The notes under the pieces were generated by a model that saw only the letters and a program-made list of their open reading frames with translations, did not search any database and was not told where the DNA came from. 64,000 nt of DNA from Halarchaeum grantii (GTDB lineage Archaea > Halobacteriota > Halobacteria > Halobacteriales > Halobacteriaceae): positions 62,001-126,000 of the forward strand of contig NZ_BMPF01000002.1 of the NCBI RefSeq assembly GCF_014647455.2, given 5' to 3'. Each line of letters starts with the position of its first letter. Positions within the stretch are counted from its first letter, which is position 1. Both the position numbers and the translations under genes were made by a program. Positions 42,144 through 49,825 of the stretch are shown one piece after another.

Positions 42144-44159
42144 ATGAACATGGCTGGCGAAGCAGACCCCGAAGACGTGGAACTGGAGGCACATCTCGCG
42201 GAGCAGGAGGTATTCGAGCCGCCCGCGTCCTTCGTGGAGCAGGCTAACGTCACCGACGAGGACATCTACGAGGAGTTCGAGGAGAACTGGCCGGAGTGCT
42301 GGGAGGGCGCCGCCGACCTCCTGAGCTGGGACGAGGGGTACGACGAGGTGCTCGACGACTCGAACCCGCCGTTCTACGAGTGGTTCACCGACGGGAAGCT
42401 CAACGCCTCGTACAACTGTGTCGACCGCCACCTCGAGGAGCGCGGCGACGAAGTCGCGCTCGAGTGGGTCGGCGAGCCCGTCGAGGAGGAGAACCGCTCG
42501 ATCACCTACGAGGAGCTCCACGAGGAGGTCAACGAGTTCGCCGCCGCGCTCCGCGACCTCGGCGTCGGCGAGGACGACGTCGTCACGATGTACATGCCGA
42601 TGATTCCGGAGCTCCCCGTCGCCATGCTCGCGTGTGCGCGCATCGGCGCCCCCCATTCCGTCGTCTTCGCCGGGTTCTCCGCCGAAGCGCTCGCCACTCG
42701 GCTGAACGCCGCCGACTCCGACTACCTCGTCACCTGCGACGGCTACTACCGGCGCGGCGACCCCCTCGACCACCTCGGGAAGACCAACGAGGGCCTCGCC
42801 GACGCCGACCACGACGTCGACACCGTCGTCGTCGACCGCCTCGGTCCGAACGGTGACGACTTCGGCCACGAACTCGGCGACGACCAGTACGACTACGACG
42901 ACCTCGTCGCCGACCACGCCGGCGCGGAGGTCGAGCCCGTCGAGCGCGACGCCGAGGACATGCTCTTCCTCATGTACACCTCCGGCACCACCGGCCAACC
43001 CAAGGGCGTCAAACACACCACCGGCGGCTATCTCGCGTGGACCGCGTGGACCTCGCAGGCCGTCCTCGACATCAAGCCCGAGGACACCTACTTCTGCGCC
43101 GCCGACATCGGCTGGATCACCGGCCACTCCTACATCGTCTACGGCCCGCTCGCGCTCGGCACCACCTCCATGATGTACGAGGGCACCCCGGACTACCCCA
43201 CCCGCGAGCGCCTCTGGCAGATCATCGAGGAGTACGAGGCCGACCAGCTCTACACCGCGCCCACCGCCATCCGCTCGTTCATGAAGTGGGGCGAGGAGTA
43301 CCCCGCGAACCACGACCTCTCCAGTCTCCGCCTCCTCGGGACCGTCGGCGAACCCATCAACCCGCGCGCGTGGAAGTGGTACTACAAGCACATCGGCAAC
43401 GAGGAGTGCCCCATCGTCGACACGTGGTGGCAGACCGAGACCGGCGGCCACATGGTGACGACGCTCCCCGCCGTCAACGACATGAAGCCCGGGAGCGCCG
43501 GCCCCGCACTCCCCGGCCTCGACGTCGAAATCGTCGACACGAACGCCGAGCAGGTCGAACCCGGCCGCGCGGGCTACCTGACCGTCCAGAAGCCGTGGCC
43601 CGGGATGCTGCGCACCCTCTATCAGAACGACGAGCGCTTCATCGAGGAGTACTGGGCCGAGTACTCGGACACCGACTCCGACGACCCCGAGGACTGGGTC
43701 TACTTCCCCGAGGACGGCGCGAAGATCGACGACGAGGACTACATCACCGTCCTCGGGCGCGTCGACGACGTCATCAACGTCTCCGGGCACCGCCTCGGAA
43801 CCATGGAGATCGAGTCCGCCATCGTCGGCGTCGAAGGCGTCGCGGAAGCCGCCGTCGTCGGCGGCGAGCACGACCTGAAGGGCGAAGCCGTCTACGCCTA
43901 CGTCATCCTCGAAGAGGGCTACGACGGCGACGAGGAGATGCGCGGGCGCATCGTCGAGGGCGTCGAGGACGCCATCGGCCCCATCGCACGCCCCGAATCC
44001 GTCGTCTTCACGCCCGAGCTCCCGAAGACCCGCTCCGGGAAGATCATGCGCCGCCTCCTCGAGGACATCGCGAACGAAGCCGAACTCGGCGACACCTCGA
44101 CCCTCCAGAACCCCGACATCGTCGGCGACATCCGCGATAAGGTCCACAGCGGGGACTGA
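42144..44159 (+). CDS. acs: Acetyl-CoA synthetase (AMP-forming)
   Basis: 671 aa. ANL superfamily motifs: SNPPFYEWFTDGKLNASYNC (about 73-92), LFLMYTSGTTGQPKGVKHTT (about 273-292; P-loop), VDTWWQTETGGHMVTTLP (about 426-443), VINVSGHRLGTMEIESAI (about 544-561; hinge Asp/Lys region), and KTRSGKIMRRLLEDIANEAE near the C-terminus with the catalytic, acetylatable Lys at about 632. It activates acetate to acetyl-CoA with ATP (EC 6.2.1.1). Single gene under a strong leaderless promoter. Confidence 0.95.
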   Translation: MNMAGEADPEDVELEAHLAEQEVFEPPASFVEQANVTDEDIYEEFEENWPECWEGAADLLSWDEGYDEVLDDSNPPFYEWFTDGKLNASYNCVDRHLEERGDEVALEWVGEPVEEENRSITYEELHEEVNEFAAALRDLGVGEDDVVTMYMPMIPELPVAMLACARIGAPHSVVFAGFSAEALATRLNAADSDYLVTCDGYYRRGDPLDHLGKTNEGLADADHDVDTVVVDRLGPNGDDFGHELGDDQYDYDDLVADHAGAEVEPVERDAEDMLFLMYTSGTTGQPKGVKHTTGGYLAWTAWTSQAVLDIKPEDTYFCAADIGWITGHSYIVYGPLALGTTSMMYEGTPDYPTRERLWQIIEEYEADQLYTAPTAIRSFMKWGEEYPANHDLSSLRLLGTVGEPINPRAWKWYYKHIGNEECPIVDTWWQTETGGHMVTTLPAVNDMKPGSAGPALPGLDVEIVDTNAEQVEPGRAGYLTVQKPWPGMLRTLYQNDERFIEEYWAEYSDTDSDDPEDWVYFPEDGAKIDDEDYITVLGRVDDVINVSGHRLGTMEIESAIVGVEGVAEAAVVGGEHDLKGEAVYAYVILEEGYDGDEEMRGRIVEGVEDAIGPIARPESVVFTPELPKTRSGKIMRRLLEDIANEAELGDTSTLQNPDIVGDIRDKVHSGD

Positions 44160-44249
44160 GGGACGACGGTCCGCTCGGTTCTCGCGCGAGTCGCGACGGA
44201 CACCCCCGCGACCGGGGGGCTTAGGGGCGTCGCGACCCCGGACGCACGT

Positions 44250-44918
44250 ATGGCCGACGACGAACTGCTCTGCTTCGACATGTACGGGACGCTCTGCGAC
44301 GTCTCCAGCGTCGCGGACGCCATCGAATCCGAGTTCGACGTCCCCGCCGCCATCGCCGCGGACGTCGACGCGCTCTGGCGCGAGAAACAACTCGAGTACG
44401 CCTTTCACCGGGGTGCGACCGAGCGCTACGCGCCCTTCGACGTCGTGACGCGCGACGCGCTCGAGTACGCGCTCGACTACTACGGCCTCGACGCCGGCGT
44501 CGCGGACGCGCTCGTCGACGCGTACGACGACCTCGACCCGTACCCGGACACGCTGGACGCGCTCGAGGCGCTGAGTGCCGACTACGAGACCGTCGTCTTC
44601 TCGAACGGGACGCCGGCGATGCTCGACGCGCTCGCCGCGAACACCGACATCGACGCGCACGTGGACGGCCTCGTGAGCGCGGACGGCGCGGGCGCACTCA
44701 AACCCACGCCGGCCGTGTACGAGCACGTCGCGCGCGAACGCGGGCGAGCGCTCGCGGACTGTCGGCTCGTCTCCTCGAACGCGTGGGACGTCGCGGGCGC
44801 GAGCGCCGCCGGCATGCGGACCGCGTGGGTGAACAGAGCGAACGAACCGCGTGAGCGAGTGGGCGGCGACGCCGACCTCGAAGTCGACTCGCTCGCCGCG
44901 CTCGCCGACGCCCTCTAG
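44250..44918 (+). CDS. HAD-superfamily hydrolase, haloacid dehalogenase type II
   Basis: 222 aa. HAD motifs: LLCFDMYGTLCDVSSV (about 6-21; nucleophile Asp), LWREKQLEYAF (about 46-56, a type II haloacid dehalogenase feature), VVFSNGTPAMLDAL (motif II), GALKPTPAVYEHVAR (Lys, motif III), SSNAWDVAGASAAGM (motif IV). The family includes L-2-haloacid dehalogenases, but many archaeal members are phosphatases. The stretch 44829-44868, coding NRANEPRERVGG, resembles part of the dispersed repeat seen elsewhere in this window. Confidence 0.86.
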   Translation: MADDELLCFDMYGTLCDVSSVADAIESEFDVPAAIAADVDALWREKQLEYAFHRGATERYAPFDVVTRDALEYALDYYGLDAGVADALVDAYDDLDPYPDTLDALEALSADYETVVFSNGTPAMLDALAANTDIDAHVDGLVSADGAGALKPTPAVYEHVARERGRALADCRLVSSNAWDVAGASAAGMRTAWVNRANEPRERVGGDADLEVDSLAALADAL

Positions 44919-45194
44919 TTACTCGACCTCGACGGGCGTCGCGTCGTCGAAACGCGAGACGTAGGAGACGAGAAGGAGGAGGACGCCGAGCATCGCCCCG
45001 ACCATCACCATCCCGTAAATCGCGAGGTTCAGCGGCGTCAGCGCGAACGTCACGGGGCCGAGCGAGCCGACGTGGCCGTCGAGGAGGTTCGGCTGGATGA
45101 CGTAACCGAGCGCGTACCCGAACAGGCCCGCGATCGCGACCGCCGCGCCGTAGATCGTGAAGACGACGCGACGACCGCCGGTGGCGAAGGACAT
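44919..45194 (-). CDS. Three-helix membrane protein beside cytochrome oxidase (DUF7520-like)
   Basis: 91 aa from the ATG at 45194. Hydrophobic helices at about 10-32 and 55-80 with a loop containing PNLLDGHVGSLGPVTFALTP. I recall this as the haloarchaeal DUF7520 family, found next to oxidase genes. Convergent with the HAD gene (stops adjacent) and divergent from a 28-residue peptide gene. Role unknown; an assembly or accessory subunit is inference from context. Confidence 0.7.
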   Translation of the reverse strand: MSFATGGRRVVFTIYGAAVAIAGLFGYALGYVIQPNLLDGHVGSLGPVTFALTPLNLAIYGMVMVGAMLGVLLLLVSYVSRFDDATPVEVE

Positions 45195-45216
45195 AGGCGG
45201 CGTTTGGGCCCGGAGC

Positions 45217-45224
45217 GATTAGCC
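45217..45224. promoter_or_regulatory. Shared TATA-like element for two divergent small membrane-protein genes
   Basis: GATTAGCC (GGCTAATC on the other strand) lies about 26 nt from the minus-strand ATG at 45194 and 32 nt from the plus-strand ATG at 45253. It is the only promoter-like element in a 58-nt divergent gap. Confidence 0.35.
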
Positions 45225-45252
45225 TTTTGCGCTGTCGACCGTACGAACGGCC

Positions 45253-45339
45253 ATGCAAGAGAAGGAGAAACTCCTCGTCATGCTCTTCGGTATCGCGGTC
45301 GTGATGATGGCGGCCGCCATCGCCGTCGCCGTCTCGTAG
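45253..45339 (+). CDS. 28-residue single-pass membrane peptide facing coxA
   Basis: A complete frame from ATG to TAG: five charged/polar residues (MQEKEK) followed by one long hydrophobic helix (LLVMLFGIAVVMMAAAIAV then AVS). It lies in the 171-nt gap between the DUF7520-like gene and coxA, convergent with coxA. Size and layout recall the 34-residue subunit IIa (CbaD) of the Thermus ba3 oxidase, which also starts with a short charged end and one helix. Too short for standard gene finding. Oxidase small subunit is inference. Confidence 0.55.
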   Translation: MQEKEKLLVMLFGIAVVMMAAAIAVAVS

Positions 45340-45365
45340 TGAACGCGAAAAGCGAGTAACCCGGT

Positions 45366-47120
45366 CTAGTTCGCCGTCTCGGCCCCGTCCTCTTCCTCGC
45401 CGCCGTCGGCGAGGAGGCGCTCACGCTTCTGCTCGTACCAGTCCCACTCGTGGGTGAACTGGTCGATCTCCTTGAGGTCCCACGGGTCGCCGGAGTCGAT
45501 GCGCTTGCCGTACTTCGCGGACTGCCAGAAGTTCCAGAGGAACGCGAGCTGCGCGACCGTCATGACGAGCGCGCCGAGCGTCGCGACCGCGTGCCACGTC
45601 ATGAACTGCGGGAGGTAGGTGGCGTAGCGACGCGGCATCCCGCCGTAGCCGAGGATGAGCATCGCGATGAACGTCACGTTCCCGCCGATGATGGAGAGCC
45701 AGAAGTGCCACAGCGCGAGGCGACGGTCGTACATCCGACCGGTCATCATCGGGAACCAGTAGTAGAGGCCGGCGAAGAGCGCGAAGCCGATCGCACCGAA
45801 GACGATGAAGTGGAAGTGGCCGACCACGTAGTAGGTGTCCTGCATCACGAGGTCGAACGGGATCGCGGCGAGGAAGACGCCGGTGACGCCGCCGATGATG
45901 AAGTTCTGCACGAAGCCGACGGCGAACAGCATCGGCGCCGTCATGCGCAGCTTCCCGTTCCAGAGCGTCGTGATCCAGTTGAACACCTTCACGGCGGACG
46001 GCACGCCGATAGCGAGTGAGATCGCCATGAAGGAGGCGGTGAGTCGCGGGTTGATACCCGTCGTGAACATGTGGTGAGCCCACACGCCGAAGCTCAGGAT
46101 ACCGATGGCGAGCGTCGAGTAGACGATGAACTTGAACCCGAAGAGCTTGCGGCCCGCGAACTTCGGGAGGATGAGGCTCACCAGCCCCATCGGCGGCAGC
46201 ACGAGGATGTAGACCTCGGGGTGGCCGAAGAACCAGAAGAGGTGTTGGAAGAGGAGCGCACCACCGCCCTCGGCGGCGAAGAACATCGTGCCGAAGTTCC
46301 GGTCGAGGAGGAGCATGAGGACGGCGCCGCTGAGGATGGGGAACGCGAAGAGGATGAGCCCGCCCTGCGTGAGCATCGTCCAGCTGAAGATGTCGAGCTT
46401 CGACCACGGCACCTTCTCCGTGTTCCGTTCGGCGACGATGGTGGCGATGAAGTTGATCGCACCCATCGTCGTGGAGAACCCGGAGAGGTGGAAACCGAGG
46501 AGGAAGACGTCGACACCGACGCCCTCTATCGACGTCGAGAGCGGCGTGTAGAGCGTCCACGCGGTCTTCGCGGCCTGAATGTCGATCCCGACGACCGGGA
46601 GGAAGAAGCCCGCCCACATCAGGATCGTGGAGAACGGGAGGATCCAGAACGCGATCGCGTTGATGCGCGGGAACGCCATGTCGTCGGCGTCGACGAGGAG
46701 CGGCACCATGTAGTTCCCGACGGCGAAGATCATCGGCGCCGCGAACAGGAACAGCATCGTGATGCCGTGCGTCGTCAGGAGGGCGTTGTAGAGCCCGAAC
46801 CCGCCGTAGCTGGAGAGGAGGTCCATCGACGGCGTGGTGAGCTCGAGACGCATCAGCAGCGCGGTGATGCCACCCCACGCGAACGCGACGACGCCGAACA
46901 CGAGGTAGAGGATACCGAGGTCCTTGTGGTCGACGGTCGTCAGCCAGCGAGTCAATCCTGCCGGTTTCTCTTCGTGTCCGTGCCCGGTGCTTTCGCCGTA
47001 GCCGCCCCCACCGACAGGCGCGTACGCCTGCCAGTCTTCGAGGCGGGTCAGCCATCCCGCCACGACGAGGAGCAGCAGCCCCATCAGCACCGAGAGTATG
47101 AGTTCGGGGGAGACTGCCAT
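45366..47120 (-). CDS. coxA: Cytochrome c oxidase subunit I, A-type
   Basis: 584 aa from the ATG at 47120, supported by a TATA-like element about 25 nt upstream. About thirteen to fourteen helices. Features: TTHGITMLFLFAAPMIFAVG (haem a His), FGHPEVYILVLPPMGL with the D-channel Glu and CuB His, WAHHMFTTGI (CuB His pair), VVGHFHFIVFGAIG (haem His-x-His). It reduces O2 with proton pumping. On the minus strand with small membrane proteins, coxC and coxB upstream. The C-terminal 25 residues are highly acidic. Confidence 0.96.
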   Translation of the reverse strand: MAVSPELILSVLMGLLLLVVAGWLTRLEDWQAYAPVGGGGYGESTGHGHEEKPAGLTRWLTTVDHKDLGILYLVFGVVAFAWGGITALLMRLELTTPSMDLLSSYGGFGLYNALLTTHGITMLFLFAAPMIFAVGNYMVPLLVDADDMAFPRINAIAFWILPFSTILMWAGFFLPVVGIDIQAAKTAWTLYTPLSTSIEGVGVDVFLLGFHLSGFSTTMGAINFIATIVAERNTEKVPWSKLDIFSWTMLTQGGLILFAFPILSGAVLMLLLDRNFGTMFFAAEGGGALLFQHLFWFFGHPEVYILVLPPMGLVSLILPKFAGRKLFGFKFIVYSTLAIGILSFGVWAHHMFTTGINPRLTASFMAISLAIGVPSAVKVFNWITTLWNGKLRMTAPMLFAVGFVQNFIIGGVTGVFLAAIPFDLVMQDTYYVVGHFHFIVFGAIGFALFAGLYYWFPMMTGRMYDRRLALWHFWLSIIGGNVTFIAMLILGYGGMPRRYATYLPQFMTWHAVATLGALVMTVAQLAFLWNFWQSAKYGKRIDSGDPWDLKEIDQFTHEWDWYEQKRERLLADGGEEEDGAETAN

Positions 47121-47125
47121 GTCCG

Positions 47126-47144
47126 ATGGTGGGGGACCCACCGT
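47126..47144 (-). promoter_or_regulatory. Palindrome and TATA region at the coxA start
   Basis: A perfect six-base inverted repeat GGTGGG-GGA-CCCACC (47128-47142), extendable by an outer A-T pair, sits between the coxA ATG (47120) and its TATA-like element (minus TTCTTTACGG, 47141-47150). In that place a bound protein would block transcription start. Confidence 0.4.
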
Positions 47145-47179
47145 AAAGAAAGGTACGGGTTCGTCCGCCGCCGGTTAGG

Positions 47180-47428
47180 TTATGGACCGACTTCGACGTC
47201 CTCAACGACTTCGATTCGGTTGGCGGCGACGTAGGTCAGGATGGCGAGGCCGATGAACGGCACGACGATGAGCGCGTACTGGAGGACGCGACTGAACAGC
47301 GTGTCGCCCGCCCACGGGTCGACGACCCAGAAGACGGCCGCGAACGCGACCATGATGGCGAGCGGGATGATGTTCACCGCGATGTCGAAGAGGACGTCCT
47401 TCTCGAAGACGCTGGAGTGTGATTTCAT
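47180..47428 (-). CDS. Small two-helix membrane protein of the oxidase cluster (DUF6684-like)
   Basis: 82 aa. MKSHSSVFEKDVLFDIAVNI start, then two helices (about 17-38 and 49-69). I associate this pattern with the haloarchaeal DUF6684 family that accompanies coxA. A TATA-like ATATATTTG about 29 nt upstream of the ATG (47453-47461) supports independent, leaderless transcription. Function unknown. Confidence 0.7.
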   Translation of the reverse strand: MKSHSSVFEKDVLFDIAVNIIPLAIMVAFAAVFWVVDPWAGDTLFSRVLQYALIVVPFIGLAILTYVAANRIEVVEDVEVGP

Positions 47429-47476
47429 TGTGGGAGTGTGCGGTCCGCGCCCAAATATATGTTGAGGGTTTCCGCC

Positions 47477-47836
47477 TTAGAGGTAGCCGGACTCGTAGAG
47501 GAAGAGCGCGACGGCACCGAGCACGGCGACGAGACCCCCGCCGGCGATCGTCAGCGCGCGCGCCGTGTACGGCGTGAAAACGAGGAGTGCCGTCCCGGCG
47601 GTGCCGGCGATGGCGCCGACGCCGAACGACGTGCCCCAGAGCGTACGCACGTAGCCCGACTCGCGCATGATGCCGACGATGCTCGCCTCCAGCAGGAGGA
47701 CGCCGCCAACGCCGATCGGGAGGGCGGCGCCGCCGAGGAACACGCCGGTCTCGGTGAGAACGAGACCGAGCGCGACGAACAGCGGCCATGGGCTCGCGGT
47801 CACGTATCGCTCGCTGAGGCCGGGTTGCTCTTCCAT
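47477..47836 (-). CDS. Four-helix membrane protein of the oxidase cluster (DUF7541-like)
   Basis: 119 aa from the ATG at 47836; a GTG two codons upstream (47842) is an alternative start. Four hydrophobic helices are visible, two short and Gly-rich (GGAALPIGVGGVLLLEASIVGI). It begins with an acidic MEEQPGLSERYVTASPWPLF. Located 49 nt downstream of coxC and likely co-transcribed with it. I recall it as DUF7541; possibly a subunit IV-like or assembly protein, but this is context only. Confidence 0.68.
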   Translation of the reverse strand: MEEQPGLSERYVTASPWPLFVALGLVLTETGVFLGGAALPIGVGGVLLLEASIVGIMRESGYVRTLWGTSFGVGAIAGTAGTALLVFTPYTARALTIAGGGLVAVLGAVALFLYESGYL

Positions 47837-47885
47837 GCTCACCAGTTGGGACGCGGGGATAAGAAGCGTATCGCTCCGAGGACGC

Positions 47886-48758
47886 CTAGAAGGGACTGAA
47901 CTCGGTGCCGTAGACGGACCCGATGTAGACGACGGCGACGAGGAACAGCCAGACGGCGTCGACGAAGTGCCAGTACCAGGAGACGGTGGTGACGGAGACG
48001 TGGCGGTCCTGGTCGTACTGGCCGCGGAGGGCGCGGACGACGAGGATGCCGATGAGTATCGCCCCGAAGCTCACGTGCATCCCGTGGAGGCCGGTGAGTC
48101 CGAAGAACCCGCTCGCGAAGATGCCGGAGGTGAGCGTGAAGCCCTCGTGGACGATGAACTCGTAGTACTCGTAGACCTGCCCGCCCATGAACACGACGCC
48201 GAGCAGGAGCGTTACGACGAGACCCTGCACGAAGCGCTGGTGGTTGCCCTTCTGGAGCTCGTGTTCCGCCCAGTGGATGGTGAAACTGGAGGCGACCAGC
48301 AGGAGCGTGTTCAGCACGAGGACGCCGGTGAGAATGCCGCTGTGTGGGAGGTACTCCCCGCTCCACCCGCCCGTGCGGATGAAGAAGTAGTACACGAAGC
48401 CGACGGCGAAGGTGGCGATGTCGGTCGCGAGGAACAGGAGCATCCCGAGGCGGAGCGACGCCCCGCCGTTGTGCGAGCCCCGGTCCCAGAAGTCGACGAT
48501 AAACGCCTGATAGATCCACCCGATCATGCCGGCGATGCTGACGACCCATCCGCCGACGAAGACGCCGACGCCGATCGTCGGCGACGCGACGAGGTCGGTC
48601 GTCCGCGCGACGACGAACAGCGTCGCGCCGAGATACACTAGCGTCAGCCCGAGTGCCGTGAAGAACGGCCACCAGCTCGCCTCGCCGTAGCCGCGCGGCC
48701 AGTCGCGGACGGCGGGCAGGAAGTGATGCCCGTGGTCTTCGCTTTCCTCCGTAGCCAT
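47886..48758 (-). CDS. coxC: Cytochrome c oxidase subunit III
   Basis: 290 aa from the ATG at 48758. Seven helices with subunit III features: NTLLLVASSFTIHWAEHEL (about 132-150), GGQVYEYYEFIVHEGFT (about 178-194), FFGLTGLHGMHVSFGAIL (about 205-222), and VSWYWHFVDAVWLFLVAVVY (about 250-269). An upstream T-rich TATA element (minus TTTTTTA, 48785-48791) sits 30 nt before the start and may also terminate coxB transcripts. Confidence 0.95.
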   Translation of the reverse strand: MATEESEDHGHHFLPAVRDWPRGYGEASWWPFFTALGLTLVYLGATLFVVARTTDLVASPTIGVGVFVGGWVVSIAGMIGWIYQAFIVDFWDRGSHNGGASLRLGMLLFLATDIATFAVGFVYYFFIRTGGWSGEYLPHSGILTGVLVLNTLLLVASSFTIHWAEHELQKGNHQRFVQGLVVTLLLGVVFMGGQVYEYYEFIVHEGFTLTSGIFASGFFGLTGLHGMHVSFGAILIGILVVRALRGQYDQDRHVSVTTVSWYWHFVDAVWLFLVAVVYIGSVYGTEFSPF

Positions 48759-48784
48759 ATACTCGCGGGTAGCGCGGGACAGAC

Positions 48785-48791
48785 TAAAAAA
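48785..48791 (-). promoter_or_regulatory. T6 element: coxC promoter and possible coxB terminator
   Basis: Minus-strand TTTTTTA, 30 nt before the coxC ATG and about 75 nt downstream of the coxB stop, in the only intergenic gap between them. Confidence 0.4.
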
Positions 48792-48865
48792 CCTCCCAAC
48801 TGCGGTCGCGCCTCGGCGGCGGCGCCGTCGCTCCACGGGCGTCGAGGGAGACGAGAAGAGAGGGG

Positions 48866-49714
48866 TTACGCGGCGAGCGCGGGGGCCGCGACGGACTCGG
48901 CGGTCGCGTTCGCGTCGGTGGTGTTCGTCTCGGTCGCGTTCGTGCCCTCATCCGAGCCACTGCTCGAACTCTCCGACTGGCTGGCTTGCTGGGCCTGCTC
49001 GCTCGCCCACTGGTCGTACTCGCTCTGGTCCATCACGACGACGTCGGCGAGCATGTTCGAGTGGCCGGCGCCACAGAACTCCGCACAGTAGAGGACGTAG
49101 GGCTCGTCCTGAACGGTGCTCGGGTCGATCTCGGTCGCGAGGTAGGTGGCGTGTCCGGGGAAGGCGTCCTTCTTCAGTCCGAGCGCGGGGATGTGGACGG
49201 CGTGGAGCACGTCTCGCGACGTGATCTTCAGGACGACCTGCTGGTCGGCGGGGAGCACGAGCTTGTTCGCGGTGAAGTTCGTCCCCTCGTGCTGGTAGTG
49301 GAACTGCCACGACCACTGGTAGGAGTCGACGTGGACGACTTCGGTGTTCGGCTCCTCCATCATCTGCTGGTACTGCTGGTCGGAGGCCATGACGTACGGC
49401 GACCCCATCGCGCCGTAGGCGGCGAGACCGACGAACAGCAGGACGACCGCGGTCGCGGCGGTCCACGTGATCTCGAGGCGGCGATTCTCCTGAGTGGGTT
49501 TCGCTTCGTCGGCCTTCCGGAACTTCCAGATGGCGTAGAAGAGGATTCCCTCGACGATGATGGTGATGGGGAGTGCGACGGCGAGCAGCAGGTTGCTGAC
49601 GTTGCCGATGTACTGGTCGGTGATCGAACTCGCCGCGGCGGCCGGATCGACGGCGAATACCACCAGCCCTACCAGCCCCATCGCCAGGACGGACGCGAGC
49701 CGCTTCCGGAACAT
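48866..49714 (-). CDS. coxB: Cytochrome c oxidase subunit II (CuA)
   Basis: 282 aa. Signal peptide (1-28), two transmembrane helices (about 41-64 and 87-105), then the cupredoxin domain with CuA ligands His171 (DVLHAVHIPALG), Cys210 and Cys214 (YCAEFCGAGHSNM), His218 and Met221, and the bridging Glu212. Aromatic patch SYQWSWQFHY is present. It passes electrons from a blue-copper donor or cytochrome to subunit I. The last 45 residues are a Ser/Glu/Asn/Thr tail with several N-x-T sequons, longer than needed for function. A TATA-like CTTATTTG (49743-49750) lies about 33 nt upstream. Confidence 0.95.
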   Translation of the reverse strand: MFRKRLASVLAMGLVGLVVFAVDPAAAASSITDQYIGNVSNLLLAVALPITIIVEGILFYAIWKFRKADEAKPTQENRRLEITWTAATAVVLLFVGLAAYGAMGSPYVMASDQQYQQMMEEPNTEVVHVDSYQWSWQFHYQHEGTNFTANKLVLPADQQVVLKITSRDVLHAVHIPALGLKKDAFPGHATYLATEIDPSTVQDEPYVLYCAEFCGAGHSNMLADVVVMDQSEYDQWASEQAQQASQSESSSSGSDEGTNATETNTTDANATAESVAAPALAA

Positions 49715-49825
49715 TGCTACGCGACGGTTGGGAGGTGGCGGGCAAATAAGTACCGACTCGGGGTCTGCGGGCGAGTCGGACAGGATAAGTACGCCCCGCC
49801 CTAACCGCCGCTAAGAGGTACCCTC

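Noticed and set aside
42126-44726. Minus-strand open frame of 866 codons opposite acs and the HAD gene
   Set aside because: Val/Asp/Gly-rich translation without motifs, antisense to acetyl-CoA synthetase, and extends over two genes.
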